A stretch of 64,000 nt of DNA from Hymenobacter nitidus (GTDB taxonomy: Bacteria > Bacteroidota > Bacteroidia > Cytophagales > Hymenobacteraceae): the NCBI RefSeq assembly GCF_020447315.1, contig NZ_JAJADQ010000011.1, positions 1-64,000 of the forward strand, given 5' to 3'. Below, piece after piece: positions 43,356 through 51,962 of the stretch. The position numbers and the translations under genes are program-made. Each line of letters begins with the position of its first letter. The stretch's first letter is position 1. The notes below the pieces were generated by a model. That model had not been told where the DNA came from. It worked only from the letters and a program-made list of their open reading frames with translations, and did not search any database.

Positions 43356-44732
43356 CTACTTTTTGATGCCCAGATACGCCAGGATGTCGTCGTAGTTACC
43401 GCCCTCGTTGGAGTACAGCGCATAGTTTTTGGCCGTAGCAAACCACTCCTTGGTGCTGGGCCGCACCTGTTTGGCCGCGGCCAACAGGTGGCTTTGCTGC
43501 ACTGGCAGCGGCTTGCCCGCCTTCATCGACTCGCGCAGGCAGCCTTCCACGGCCACATCCACCACGGCCTGCAGGTCGGCCCCGGAGAGGCCGGCGGTTT
43601 GGGCGGCCAACGCAGCCAGGTTGATGCCAGCGGCTACGGGCTTGCCACGCAGCAGCACTTCCAGAATGGCTACGCGGGCGGGCTCATCGGGCGGGGTTAC
43701 CAGCACAATCCGGTCGAAGCGGCCAGGGCGACGGAAGGCCGGGTCGAGGTGCCAGGGCGCGTTGGTAGCAGCCAGAATCAGGACGCCGTCGTTGGAGTGG
43801 CGCGCCCCGTCCAGCTCTTCCAGAAACTGGTTGATGAGGGTGCGGCCTGCACTCTGGCGCAGGTCGTGGCGGTTGGCAGCCAGGGCGTCTACTTCGTCGA
43901 AAAACAGCACGCAGGGCGCCTGCACGCGGGCCAGCTCAAACAAGTCGTGAAGCTTCTTCTCACTCTGGCCCATCCACATGTCCAGAATGTCGTTGATGCC
44001 CACGTGAATAAAGGAGGCCTTCACTTCTCCGGCCGTGGCGCGGGCCAGGTGGGTTTTGCCGCAGCCGGGCGGGCCGTACAGCAGCAAGCCACCCCCGGCG
44101 GCTTTGCCATAAGCCTTATATAAATCCGGGAACTGCAGCGGATGAATGATTTTGAGGCGGATTTCTTCTTTCACGGCTTCCATGCCGCCCACGTCGCCGA
44201 AGGTAATCTTGGGCTTCTCCAGGCCCGCAAACAAAGCCCGTTCATCGAGGCCCTGGTCGGCGGAAATACTGGCGGTGTAGTCGGCCGGGGCCCCACCGCC
44301 GGCGGGCTGGGCGGCGGGGCGCAAACCCAGTTGCTCATCAAGCGCCGCGTCGCGCAGCCGGTTATCCAGCTGCAGGGCCTGCTGGTAGGCGGCACGGGCT
44401 TCGTCGGGCGGACCACCGGCGCGGGCCAGCACGCGGGCGTGCAGCAAGTGGGCCCGGGCGTGGTCGGGGTGGGCACGTAGCAGCTCTTCCAGCACCACCA
44501 GCGCGGCCGAGGTTTTCTGCAGGGCCGCGTAGGTTTCGGCCAGGCCCAGCTGCAGCTCCTCGTCGTCGGGAGCCTGACGCAAGCCGGTGCGGTAGTGGTC
44601 TTCGGCTTCGGCCAGGCGCCCGGCCTGCAGCAGCAGAGCGGCTACGTGGCGGCGCAGCGGCACATTTTCCGGCGAAAAAGCCAGAGCATCCAATAAGGGT
44701 TGTAAGTCGGAAGGATTGGGAAAAGCAGCCAT
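43356..44732 (-). CDS. AAA+ ATPase with N-terminal TPR repeats
   Basis: 458 residues from the ATG at 44732 (MAAFPNPSDLQPLLDAL); an upstream extension is possible but unlike the domain. Residues about 1-140 form three to four TPRs (NVPLRRHVAALLLQAGRLAEAEDHYRTGLRQAPDDEELQLGLAETYAAL). A classical AAA domain follows (FGDVGGMEAVKEEIRLK), with Walker A at 220-227 (GPPGCGKT), Walker B VLFFDEVDAL, sensor AATN, arginine-finger FRRPGRFDR, and an AAA lid. It is Cdc48/Vps4/FtsH-like in the ATPase but has TPRs in place of a known substrate domain and no protease domain. The two TPR membrane proteins behind it may be its partners. Confidence 0.88.
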   Translation of the reverse strand: MAAFPNPSDLQPLLDALAFSPENVPLRRHVAALLLQAGRLAEAEDHYRTGLRQAPDDEELQLGLAETYAALQKTSAALVVLEELLRAHPDHARAHLLHARVLARAGGPPDEARAAYQQALQLDNRLRDAALDEQLGLRPAAQPAGGGAPADYTASISADQGLDERALFAGLEKPKITFGDVGGMEAVKEEIRLKIIHPLQFPDLYKAYGKAAGGGLLLYGPPGCGKTHLARATAGEVKASFIHVGINDILDMWMGQSEKKLHDLFELARVQAPCVLFFDEVDALAANRHDLRQSAGRTLINQFLEELDGARHSNDGVLILAATNAPWHLDPAFRRPGRFDRIVLVTPPDEPARVAILEVLLRGKPVAAGINLAALAAQTAGLSGADLQAVVDVAVEGCLRESMKAGKPLPVQQSHLLAAAKQVRPSTKEWFATAKNYALYSNEGGNYDDILAYLGIKK

Positions 44733-45026
44733 AGCAGACACCTGGGGATTGGTGCGCAAGCTACGCGTTTTGCCCCCAAGCAGCCAGCAGCGGCCGGCGG
44801 TGGCCGGCATTTTTTGCGTTGCCACGGGAAGATGCTTCCGGCCGACTTTGCTGAAAGGGAAATGAGAAAATAATTTGGTAAGGCCTTTGTTGAGAGGGTG
44901 GGAAGCTATGGAATGATTAAGAAAATCGATGATAGACCTAAAATTATACAGTCAGTATGTCGAATTATGTAGGTGATAGTGTAAATTGACCCTTGAAAAT
45001 AAAGTACTATACAAATTAATCAACTT
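44733..45026. other. AT-rich divergent intergenic region ahead of amtB
   Basis: 294 bp between the AAA+ gene (-) and amtB (+). The half nearest amtB (about 44,865-45,026) is strongly AT-rich, as expected of a regulated promoter. A TTG at 44986 and TATAC at 45008 were noted, but no TAnnTTTG and no sigma-54 site is evident. Confidence 0.35.
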
Positions 45027-46406
45027 ATGAGTCATTCTGCCGCACTGCGTCCTAGTTATAGTCTGCTGACTTTGGCTGGGCTTATTCTTCTGAGTACCAT
45101 CGCCGCTTTTGTAGAGGTGCCGCATCCGGCCGCGGCCCCAGGCAGTCTGAATGGGGCCGACATGGCCTGGATGCTCACCGCCACGGCTTTTGTGCTGATT
45201 ATGACGCCCGGCCTGTCGTTTTTCTACGGCGGCATGGTGCGGCCCAAAAACGTCATTTCCACGATGCTCCAAAGCTTTGTGGCCCTAGGTGTTATTTCCC
45301 TGGTGTGGTACTTCGTCGGGTTTTCCCTGGCCTACGGCGACTCCTGGCACGGCCTGATTGGCAACCCGCTCACGTTTGTGCTGCTGCGCAACGTGGGCAC
45401 GGCGCCCCACCCGGTGTTGTCGCCGAGCATTCCTTTCGTGCTATTCTTCGCCTTTCAGCTCAAGTTTGCCATTATCACGCCGGCCCTGATTACCGGCTCG
45501 TTTGCCGAGCGGGTGCGCTTCAAGGCATATTTGGCCTTTATGGTGCTGTTCTGCATCTTTATCTACTGCCCCCTGGCCCACTGGACCTGGCACCCCGAAG
45601 GCTTCCTGCGCAAGTGGGGCGTGCTCGATTTTGCCGGGGGCACCGTGGTACATATTTCGGCCGGTATTGCTTCGCTGGCCGCAGCACTGGTACTGGGCCC
45701 CCGCTCGGTGCACGGCCGCAAAACATCCTTTGTAACCCCCAACGTGCCCTACGTACTGCTGGGAACCGGCTTGCTGTGGTTTGGCTGGTTTGGCTTCAAC
45801 GCCGGCTCGGCGCTGGGCGCCAATGAGCTGGCAGCCCTGTCGTTTGTGAACACCAACATGGCTTCGGCCGCGGCTCTGGTGGCCTGGTTGCTTATCGAGG
45901 TGGTGCGGGGCGGCAAGCCCACGGCCATGGGCGCCTGCATCGGGGCGGTCGTAGGTTTGGTGGCCATTACGCCTGCCGCCGGCTACGTCACCTACGGGCA
46001 GAGTGTGCTTATCGGGGTGCTGGCTTCGCTCATCAGCCAGGCGGCGGTGCACTGGCAGAACAGCCGCACATCCATCGACGACACGCTGGATGTGTTTCCC
46101 TGCCACGGCCTGGGCGGTATCGTGGGCATGCTGCTCACGGGTGTGTTTGCCGATAAAGTCGGCCTGATTCACGGTTCGGCCACCACGTTTGGCTACCACG
46201 TGCTGGGGCTGGCCATCGTTATTGTCTTCACCTTCGCCGGCGCCTGGGTACTGCTGAAAGTCACGGACCTGTTCTTCGGTCTGCGCGTGAAGCCGGCGCA
46301 GGAGGAGCTGGGCCTCGACCTGAGCCAGCACGAGGAGTCCACCTACCACATCGACGAAGAATTTGAGCAGACCTACCGCAAGGAGCAGGTGGGCGAGCGA
46401 ATCTAG
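45027..46406 (+). CDS. amtB: Ammonium transporter
   Basis: 459 residues with eleven or twelve membrane helices. Characteristic segments: AFVLIMTPGLSFFYGGMV, FAGGTVVHISAGIASLAAA (first His of the twin-His pore), and HGLGGIVGMLLTGVFA (second). The gating phenylalanines lie in the surrounding helices. It carries ammonium/ammonia into the cytoplasm. The C-terminal tail (EESTYHIDEEFEQTYRKEQ) is longer than usual and acidic. No glnK/glnB gene is adjacent, unlike the usual amtB-glnK pair; control by a distant PII protein remains possible. Confidence 0.95.
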   Translation: MSHSAALRPSYSLLTLAGLILLSTIAAFVEVPHPAAAPGSLNGADMAWMLTATAFVLIMTPGLSFFYGGMVRPKNVISTMLQSFVALGVISLVWYFVGFSLAYGDSWHGLIGNPLTFVLLRNVGTAPHPVLSPSIPFVLFFAFQLKFAIITPALITGSFAERVRFKAYLAFMVLFCIFIYCPLAHWTWHPEGFLRKWGVLDFAGGTVVHISAGIASLAAALVLGPRSVHGRKTSFVTPNVPYVLLGTGLLWFGWFGFNAGSALGANELAALSFVNTNMASAAALVAWLLIEVVRGGKPTAMGACIGAVVGLVAITPAAGYVTYGQSVLIGVLASLISQAAVHWQNSRTSIDDTLDVFPCHGLGGIVGMLLTGVFADKVGLIHGSATTFGYHVLGLAIVIVFTFAGAWVLLKVTDLFFGLRVKPAQEELGLDLSQHEESTYHIDEEFEQTYRKEQVGERI

Positions 46407-46466
46407 CGCTAGCCGCTGGGGTTTGCCACCGCCCGGCTTTTACGCAGTTATTAACTACATATTGGT

Positions 46467-46508
46467 AAGCAAAAGGGCCGTTGGGTAAAACCAACGGCCC
46501 TTTTGCTT
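46467..46508. terminator. Strong bidirectional terminator between amtB and the ZIP gene
   Basis: AAGCAAAAGGGCCGTTGG and CCAACGGCCCTTTTGCTT form an 18-bp perfect stem with a 6-nt loop between two convergent genes, with A- and T-runs in the stem giving termination in both directions. Confidence 0.92.
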
Positions 46509-46545
46509 CTACCTCCGTGTTCGGGCAAACTGCCGGAACAGTGGT

Positions 46546-47340
46546 TCAGCCCAGCTTGCTCAGGAAAAAGGCGGCCAGAAAGCCCAGCACCGTGATAAGG
46601 CCGGTGAAGTTGTGGGCCACCGCAAATGCCTCCGGAATCATCGTGTCGGCTATCATGGCCAGCACCGCGCCGGCGGCTACGGCCGTGGTGGCGGCTACTA
46701 CCTCCTGGGAAAAGTGGCTGAAGATGGTGTAGCCCGCCAGGGAAGACAGGCCCGAAATAAGCGTAATGCCGCCCCAAAGCAGAAACACGTAGCGCGCCGG
46801 CCGACCGGCTTTGCGCATGCCGGCCGCGCTGGAAAGTCCCTCGGGCAGGTTCGAGAGGAAAATAGCCACCACGGCCACCACACTCACGACGCCGCCGGCC
46901 AATAAGCTCAGGCCGATGACAATGCTTTCCGGGATGCCGTCGAGCAAAGCTCCGATGGCCAGGGCCAGGCCGTTGTCGTCGCCGGGTTCGGTGTCTTCCT
47001 TGGCCCCGGCCTGTACCTTCTGGCGCTCCTCTTTCTGGTGCTCGCCCGAGCGTTTGCGGTGCTTGGCGCCCCGGCGGGCCAGCAGCCAGTTGGCCAGCGT
47101 GTAAACGGCCGCACCTCCGACAAAACCCAGTCCGGTCGAGTCGAGGCCGCCTTTTTCGTAGGCTTCCTCCATCAAATCCAGGGAAAGCGTCGAAATCAGC
47201 ACGCCGCTGCCAAAGGCCATAACGGCGGCTATAATGCGCTGCGGCACGTGGGCGTAATACCCGATGGCAGCACCGAGCAGCAGTGCCGAGCCCGAAACCA
47301 GGCCCCAGAAGCCGGCAACAACCCAAGTGGGAAAATCCAT
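46546..47340 (-). CDS. ZIP-family metal cation transporter
   Basis: 264 residues with eight predicted membrane helices. A His- and Lys-rich cytoplasmic loop (RRGAKHRKRSGEHQKEERQKVQAG) lies between helices 3 and 4, as in ZIP proteins. The conserved helix motifs are degenerate, which suggests a divergent ZupT-like member; substrate (Zn2+, Fe2+ or other) cannot be assigned. It converges on amtB and shares its terminator. Confidence 0.85.
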   Translation of the reverse strand: MDFPTWVVAGFWGLVSGSALLLGAAIGYYAHVPQRIIAAVMAFGSGVLISTLSLDLMEEAYEKGGLDSTGLGFVGGAAVYTLANWLLARRGAKHRKRSGEHQKEERQKVQAGAKEDTEPGDDNGLALAIGALLDGIPESIVIGLSLLAGGVVSVVAVVAIFLSNLPEGLSSAAGMRKAGRPARYVFLLWGGITLISGLSSLAGYTIFSHFSQEVVAATTAVAAGAVLAMIADTMIPEAFAVAHNFTGLITVLGFLAAFFLSKLG

Positions 47341-47453
47341 GTGTGGTGAGGTAAGAAAGAGCGGTACTTAAGGCCTGGCCACGGCCAGAACCGTAGTGCA
47401 TACTTGTTCCGGCGCGGCATGGTTGAGCTGTCGGCCGGGGAAGTCAGCAGCGG

Positions 47454-47726
47454 TTACTCCCGGTACCGGGCCAGCACCTGTTGCAGGGCGGCTTCCTCCA
47501 AACCCCGCACCTGCACCTTTTTGAACGGCGCCGTGTGGCCCGTGAGCAGCTCCACGCTGGATTTGCTGACGTTGAATACTTCCGCCAGATAAGCCAGCAG
47601 GCAGGCATTGGCTTTGCCGTCGTGGGCCGGTGCTCTCAGGCGCACCGTGAGGCTGCCATCGGGCGCCACTACCAGCCGGTTTTCCCGACTGTTGGGCTTG
47701 GCTTTCAGGTGCAGCGTAACGGACAT
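47454..47726 (-). CDS. DUF167 (YggU-type) small protein
   Basis: 90 residues from the ATG at 47726 (MSVTLHLKAKPNSRENRLVV). The motif KPNSRxNRLV, LRAPAHDGKANACLLAYLAEVFNV and VELLTGHTAPFKKVQV match DUF167/YggU proteins, a widespread alpha/beta family of unknown biochemical role. The start used leaves a conserved N-terminus; four upstream in-frame residues are a weaker option. Confidence 0.9.
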   Translation of the reverse strand: MSVTLHLKAKPNSRENRLVVAPDGSLTVRLRAPAHDGKANACLLAYLAEVFNVSKSSVELLTGHTAPFKKVQVRGLEEAALQQVLARYRE

Positions 47727-47753
47727 AGCAGGGAGCAACAAGCCGCCAAGATA

Positions 47754-48500
47754 CTACTTCCCCGGAGTGGGCTCCGCGGGCTTGCCCAGCCGCGCCTGCC
47801 CGAAAGGGCACTGGCTCAGCAGCACGCAGCGGCCACAGGCAGGCGTGTGGAAATAGCAGCATTTCTGCCCGTGAAACATGAACGCCTCGTGGTGGTCGTA
47901 CACCTGCTGGGCATCCCAGTCGGGGGGGAGCAGGGCCTCGAGGAGCTTGTGAGCGGGGCCTTCGCCTACTTTGGGCCCAATGAGCCCCAGACGCTGGGCC
48001 ACGCGGTGGTGGTGGCTGTCGACGGGCATGGCCGGAATGCGCAGGGAGCTGAACAGCAGGGTGGCGGCGCTGGTTTTGGGCCCCACCCCGGAAATTGACT
48101 CCAGCCAGGCGCGGGCCTCAGCCACGGGCATGTCGGCCAGAAACGTCAGGTCGCAGGGGCCGCCGCACCGCTGGCTTATTTCGCGCAGCACGGCCTGAAT
48201 CCGGGGCGCTTTCTGTTCGGGCCAGGTGCAGGGATTTATAGCCGCTTCTACTTCGGCCGTAGGCGCGTCGCGCACTTCTTCCCAGGTCGGAAACCGGGCC
48301 CGCAGCTGCTGGTAGGCTTTGTGCGACTCCTGGTTGCGGGTGCGGTGCGAAAGCAAGGCGCTGATTAGCTCACTGAGGGCATCCTTGGTGCTGAAAAAGC
48401 GGAACGGCGCCCCATATTCGGCGCACAGCTGCTCGTGAGCCCACAAGGCCCGGGCCTGGCAGGAAGCAAAGTCGGTGCAGACAGAAACGGTATTTTCCAC
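47754..48500 (-). CDS. Endonuclease III-like DNA glycosylase/AP lyase (HhH-GPD, Fe-S)
   Basis: 248 residues. The helix-hairpin-helix reads SGVGPKTSA with the catalytic lysine in GPKT, followed by the conserved Asp in VDSHHHRVAQRL. The C-terminal iron-sulfur loop is C-x6-C-x2-C-x5-C in CCYFHTPACGRCVLLSQC. The usual LLSAQTTD segment is LLSHRTRN, so this is a divergent branch rather than canonical Nth; a role in oxidised-pyrimidine base excision repair is likely but substrate specificity may differ. Confidence 0.88.
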   Translation of the reverse strand: MENTVSVCTDFASCQARALWAHEQLCAEYGAPFRFFSTKDALSELISALLSHRTRNQESHKAYQQLRARFPTWEEVRDAPTAEVEAAINPCTWPEQKAPRIQAVLREISQRCGGPCDLTFLADMPVAEARAWLESISGVGPKTSAATLLFSSLRIPAMPVDSHHHRVAQRLGLIGPKVGEGPAHKLLEALLPPDWDAQQVYDHHEAFMFHGQKCCYFHTPACGRCVLLSQCPFGQARLGKPAEPTPGK

Positions 48501-48634
48501 TCTTGGCCTTACGCCCGGCAGCCCGGCGGGTTGTTGAGCCGGCCGGCCGCAGCGGTTGAGGCAGTAAGCAGTAAGAGGTTGGGCGGACGGAGTCGAAGTA
48601 CCGACAAAGGCCGGCTGCTTGGCAGCAGTAAAGG

Positions 48635-48679
48635 AAAAAGCCCCTTCGACAACCGGTACCGGCGGCCAAAGAGGCTTTT
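48635..48679 (-). terminator. Terminator of the receiver gene
   Basis: On the minus strand, AAAAGCCTCTTTGG pairs imperfectly with the segment ending AAGGGGCTTTTTC, with a U-run. It lies 27 bp behind the receiver gene stop and a 134-bp gap separates it from the Nth-like gene. Confidence 0.6.
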
Positions 48680-48705
48680 GCGGGGAAAATGGCTAATTGA
48701 AAGAG

Positions 48706-49116
48706 CTACTTCAGCAGCTGCTCCAGCAAACTGATGCTGTCGACCATATCGGTGCCAGTTTCAAAGTCTACGGGCTTCAGGATGTAGCCGCTGATGCCCA
48801 GGTTCTGGGCCCGCAGCCGGTCGATGTCCATGGCCGAGGTGGTGGTGATGAACACCGGAATTTCGCTGAGCTCGGGGTGGCTGCGCAACTCGACCAGAAA
48901 CTCGTGGCCGTTCATTTTGGGCATGTTCAAATCCAGCAGGATTACCTCCGGCAGCGGCTGAATGGCCTCGGCGCCATTTTGGCCGAGCAGCAGGTCTAGG
49001 GCTTCCAGGCCGTTGAAGGCCGTGTAGAGCTTGTGCTGGATACTAAACTTTTCGAAGGCTTTCTGCACGGTCATCGTGTCAAAAAAGTCGTCTTCTACCA
49101 ACAAAACAGAGCGCAT
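48706..49116 (-). CDS. Single-domain response regulator (receiver only)
   Basis: 136 residues from the ATG at 49116 (MRSVLLVEDDFFDTMTVQKAF). Receiver-domain residues: acidic pocket VEDD, phosphoacceptor in ILLDLNMPKMNGHEF, Thr in ITTTSAM, and Lys in YILKPVDF. It lacks an output domain and is in the Rcp1-like class of receivers. It lies 77 bp behind the histidine kinase gene on the same strand and is its probable target. Confidence 0.92.
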   Translation of the reverse strand: MRSVLLVEDDFFDTMTVQKAFEKFSIQHKLYTAFNGLEALDLLLGQNGAEAIQPLPEVILLDLNMPKMNGHEFLVELRSHPELSEIPVFITTTSAMDIDRLRAQNLGISGYILKPVDFETGTDMVDSISLLEQLLK

Positions 49117-49193
49117 AAGCCAGGAATACAAGAAATACAGGAGGGAGAACGACACCGGGTCCGGGCCTCAGCAAAAACGGTGCAAGCTAGCGT

Positions 49194-50708
49194 CTATATT
49201 GCTTTTTCGGTAACAGAAACTTTCGGCCAGGTGAAAATAAAAGCGGTGCCGTGGCCCGGCTCCGAGCTGACCCGGATGCTGCTTTTCTGCTCATCCAGGA
49301 TTTTCTTCACGATGCTCAGCCCGATGCCGGTGCTTTCGGCCGTGTTCCGGTCGCGCAGGGTCTGGAAAATCAGGAAAATCTTCTCGTGGTATTCCGGCGC
49401 GATGCCCGGCCCGTCGTCGGCCACGGTGAATTCGTACTCCTTTTTGGCCTCCGTGCAGCTCACCGTGATGGTGCCCTGGCCCCGGTGGTGGTACTTCACC
49501 GCGTTGCTGAACAGGTTGGTGAATATCTGCTGCAGGCTGAGTCGGTCGGTAACCAGCAGGGGCAGAGCAGTGGCAATGTGCAGGTGAAAATCGGGGGGCA
49601 CCACCATGTCGCGCACTTCTTCCACCAGCTGCTGCACCTGTACCTGCTCCAGCTTCTGCTCGGTGCGCCCAATGCGGGCGTAGGCCAGCAGGCCGTTGAT
49701 GAGGTCTTCCAGGCGCGTCAGGCGGCCCTTCATCATGCCCAGGTACTGGCGCATCTGCTCCGACAGCTCATTGGTCAGCTCGTCTTCAATCCACTTCACT
49801 ACCGTCATTACGCCCCGCAGCGGAGCTTTCAGGTCGTGGGAAGTCACATAGGCAAACTGGTCCAGCTCCCGGTTGCGGTTTTGCAGGGCTCCGAAGGTGT
49901 CGTCCAGAGTCTGGGTCATGCGGTTGAGCGAGGTGGCCAGGTTGCCCAGACTGTCCTTTTCCTTGTCTTTGATCTTGACCTTGTAGTCGCCCTGCACCAC
50001 CTGGTTGGCCAGGTTTTCAATAATCTGAATCCGCTGGGTGGTAGCGTGGTGGATGCTTTCCAGCTCCTGCTGCAGCTTTTCGTTGGCCGCAATTTCCCGG
50101 GATATTTTCTGAAACAGCCACAGCGTAATCAGAATGGCCAGCGTGGCCGAGGTGATGATGGTAATGGGCGTGATGGTTTCAAACACGTTCTGCAGCCGGT
50201 TGCGCTCAGCCAGCAGCTTCAGCTCGTCGGCCTTCATGCGCTCAAACAGGCTGGTGATGGCGCGCATCGTCTGGCGGCCAGTGTCCAGGATGGTCTGCGT
50301 GGACGAGCTGGTCACCGACCGGTTGGGGTCCAGCAGCAGCCGCATATTGCGAAACTTCTGGTCCACCAGCTGCCGCATCGAGTCGAGGCGCACGGTTTGC
50401 CCGGCATTGTCGCCCGTCAGGCTTGCCAGGCGTTCGAAGCCGCGGCCTATTTCCTGCTGGGAAACGTCGTAGCTCTGCAGATACGACGTATCGGCCGTGA
50501 GCAGGTAGCCCCGCACCCGCGACTCAGCCTCGCGCACCCGCGAGGTGAGCTGCTCGGTTTCCTGAATCACGCGGTAGGTGTGCTCTACCTGCCGCGTCTG
50601 CACGGCCAGCTCCCGGATGCTCAGAAACGAGGCAATAGCCGTGAGCAGCAGCACGCCGGCCGCCACGGCAAAGCCCAGCAGAATTTTGGTGTTAAGATTA
50701 AGTCGCAT
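49194..50708 (-). CDS. CHASE3/HAMP sensor histidine kinase
   Basis: 504 residues from the ATG at 50708 (MRLNLNTKILLGFAVAAGVLL); the upstream extension is antisense-like sequence. Two membrane helices bracket a helical extracytoplasmic CHASE3-like sensor (about residues 30-205), then HAMP (NLANQVVQGDYKVKIKDKEKDS), a DHp domain with SHDLKAPLRGV, and an ATPase with NLFSNAVKYHHRG, DDGPGI, and STGIGLSIVKKI. The form FAYVTSHDLKAPLRGV is typical of Bacteroidota and phytochrome-like kinases. It probably phosphorylates the receiver encoded next to it. Confidence 0.92.
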   Translation of the reverse strand: MRLNLNTKILLGFAVAAGVLLLTAIASFLSIRELAVQTRQVEHTYRVIQETEQLTSRVREAESRVRGYLLTADTSYLQSYDVSQQEIGRGFERLASLTGDNAGQTVRLDSMRQLVDQKFRNMRLLLDPNRSVTSSSTQTILDTGRQTMRAITSLFERMKADELKLLAERNRLQNVFETITPITIITSATLAILITLWLFQKISREIAANEKLQQELESIHHATTQRIQIIENLANQVVQGDYKVKIKDKEKDSLGNLATSLNRMTQTLDDTFGALQNRNRELDQFAYVTSHDLKAPLRGVMTVVKWIEDELTNELSEQMRQYLGMMKGRLTRLEDLINGLLAYARIGRTEQKLEQVQVQQLVEEVRDMVVPPDFHLHIATALPLLVTDRLSLQQIFTNLFSNAVKYHHRGQGTITVSCTEAKKEYEFTVADDGPGIAPEYHEKIFLIFQTLRDRNTAESTGIGLSIVKKILDEQKSSIRVSSEPGHGTAFIFTWPKVSVTEKAI

Positions 50709-50820
50709 AGGCTGCAAACCTACGGGCTTCGGCGCACTTGCCCTAGCGAAACTGCGCCCGGGGCGGGGCGTACCGCCGCGGGCTGCGTACCTTCGCGACT
50801 GTCTTTGCCCGCTTTCGCCT

Positions 50821-51627
50821 ATGCCCGCCGCCGACCCGATTACCAGCCCCCAGAATCCGCGCATCAAAAACCTGCTGCGCCTGCAGCAAAAAGCCTCCGA
50901 GCGGCGCGAGCAGCAGCTCACCATCATCGAAGGTCACCGCGAGCTGACCATTGCCCACCAAGCCGGCATCGAGATTCGCAGCTTGTTTATCTGCCCCGAG
51001 CTGGCCGGTGAGGGGCGGCAGCGCGACCTGCTGGCCGCGCTGGGCCCGCAGCTGGAGTGGTTCGAGGTATCGAAAGCCGTGTTTGAGCGGGTGGCCTACC
51101 GCGAAGGCTCCGACGGCGTGCTGGCCCTGGCCCGGCCCCCGCAGCGCCAGCTACGCACCCTGGAGCTGCCCGCCAACCCGCTACTGCTGATTCTGGAGGC
51201 CGTCGAGAAGCCCGGCAACCTGGGCGCAGTGCTGCGCACGGCCGACGCCGCCCAGGTCGACGCCGTCATCGTCTGCGACCCGCGCACCGACCTTTACAAC
51301 CCCAACGCTATCCGCTCCAGCATCGGCTGCATCTTCACCGTGCCCACGGTGGCCTCCACCCGCGAGGAAGTGCTGGCTTGGTGCCAGGAAAAAGGCATCC
51401 GGACCTACGCCGCGGCCCTCACGCCCGATGCGCTGCCCTACACCGACTACGATTTCCGGGGCCCCACCGCCTTCGTGATGGGCACTGAAGCCGACGGCCT
51501 CACCCCCGAGCTGCGCCAAGCCTGTTCCCACACCATCATCATTCCCATGCGCGGCTACATCGACTCGCTCAACGTGAGTACCGCCACCGCCGTGCTCACC
51601 TTCGAAGCCGTGCGCCAGCGCCAGTAG
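50821..51627 (+). CDS. SpoU/TrmH-family RNA 2'-O-methyltransferase
   Basis: 268 residues from the ATG at 50821 (MPAADPITSPQNPRIKNLL). An N-terminal substrate-binding domain (RRElike QQLTIIEGHRELTIAH) precedes the knotted SPOUT domain with EAVEKPGNLGAVLRTADAA (motif 1), GTEADGLTPELR (motif 2) and IPMRGYIDSLNVSTATAV (motif 3). It uses SAM to methylate a 2'-OH, probably of 23S rRNA or tRNA; the exact nucleoside cannot be told from sequence. It is 22 bp ahead of the acylphosphatase gene and probably co-transcribed. Confidence 0.93.
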   Translation: MPAADPITSPQNPRIKNLLRLQQKASERREQQLTIIEGHRELTIAHQAGIEIRSLFICPELAGEGRQRDLLAALGPQLEWFEVSKAVFERVAYREGSDGVLALARPPQRQLRTLELPANPLLLILEAVEKPGNLGAVLRTADAAQVDAVIVCDPRTDLYNPNAIRSSIGCIFTVPTVASTREEVLAWCQEKGIRTYAAALTPDALPYTDYDFRGPTAFVMGTEADGLTPELRQACSHTIIIPMRGYIDSLNVSTATAVLTFEAVRQRQ

Positions 51628-51649
51628 CCGTTTTGTTTCTGTTAGGCCC

Positions 51650-51922
51650 ATGACCGAACACCGCATTCTTCACATTCACGGCCGGGTACAGGGCGTGTTT
51701 TTCCGCCAGAGCACCCGCGCCGAAGCCCAACGCCTGAGCCTGACCGGCTACGCCCGCAACAACGCCGACGGCTCGGTCACCATCGAAGCCGAAGGGCCCA
51801 CCGCCGCCCTGGATGCGCTGGAAGCGTGGTGCCACCACGGCCCGCCCGCCGCGCGGGTCGATAGGGTGGAGGCCGGGGCGGGCGCCCTGGAAGGCTACAC
51901 CGTCTTCGACATCCGGCGCTAG
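51650..51922 (+). CDS. acyP: Acylphosphatase
   Basis: 90 residues, the normal size. Catalytic Arg19 in HGRVQGVFFRQST and Asn37 in YARNNADGSV are present, as in the human and bacterial enzymes (Arg23/Asn41). It hydrolyses acyl phosphates such as 1,3-bisphosphoglycerate. It follows the RNA methyltransferase by 22 bp. Confidence 0.94.
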   Translation: MTEHRILHIHGRVQGVFFRQSTRAEAQRLSLTGYARNNADGSVTIEAEGPTAALDALEAWCHHGPPAARVDRVEAGAGALEGYTVFDIRR

Positions 51923-51962
51923 ACCGACGGTTACAAGGAGCAGACCAAGCCAGGCCGGGGCC

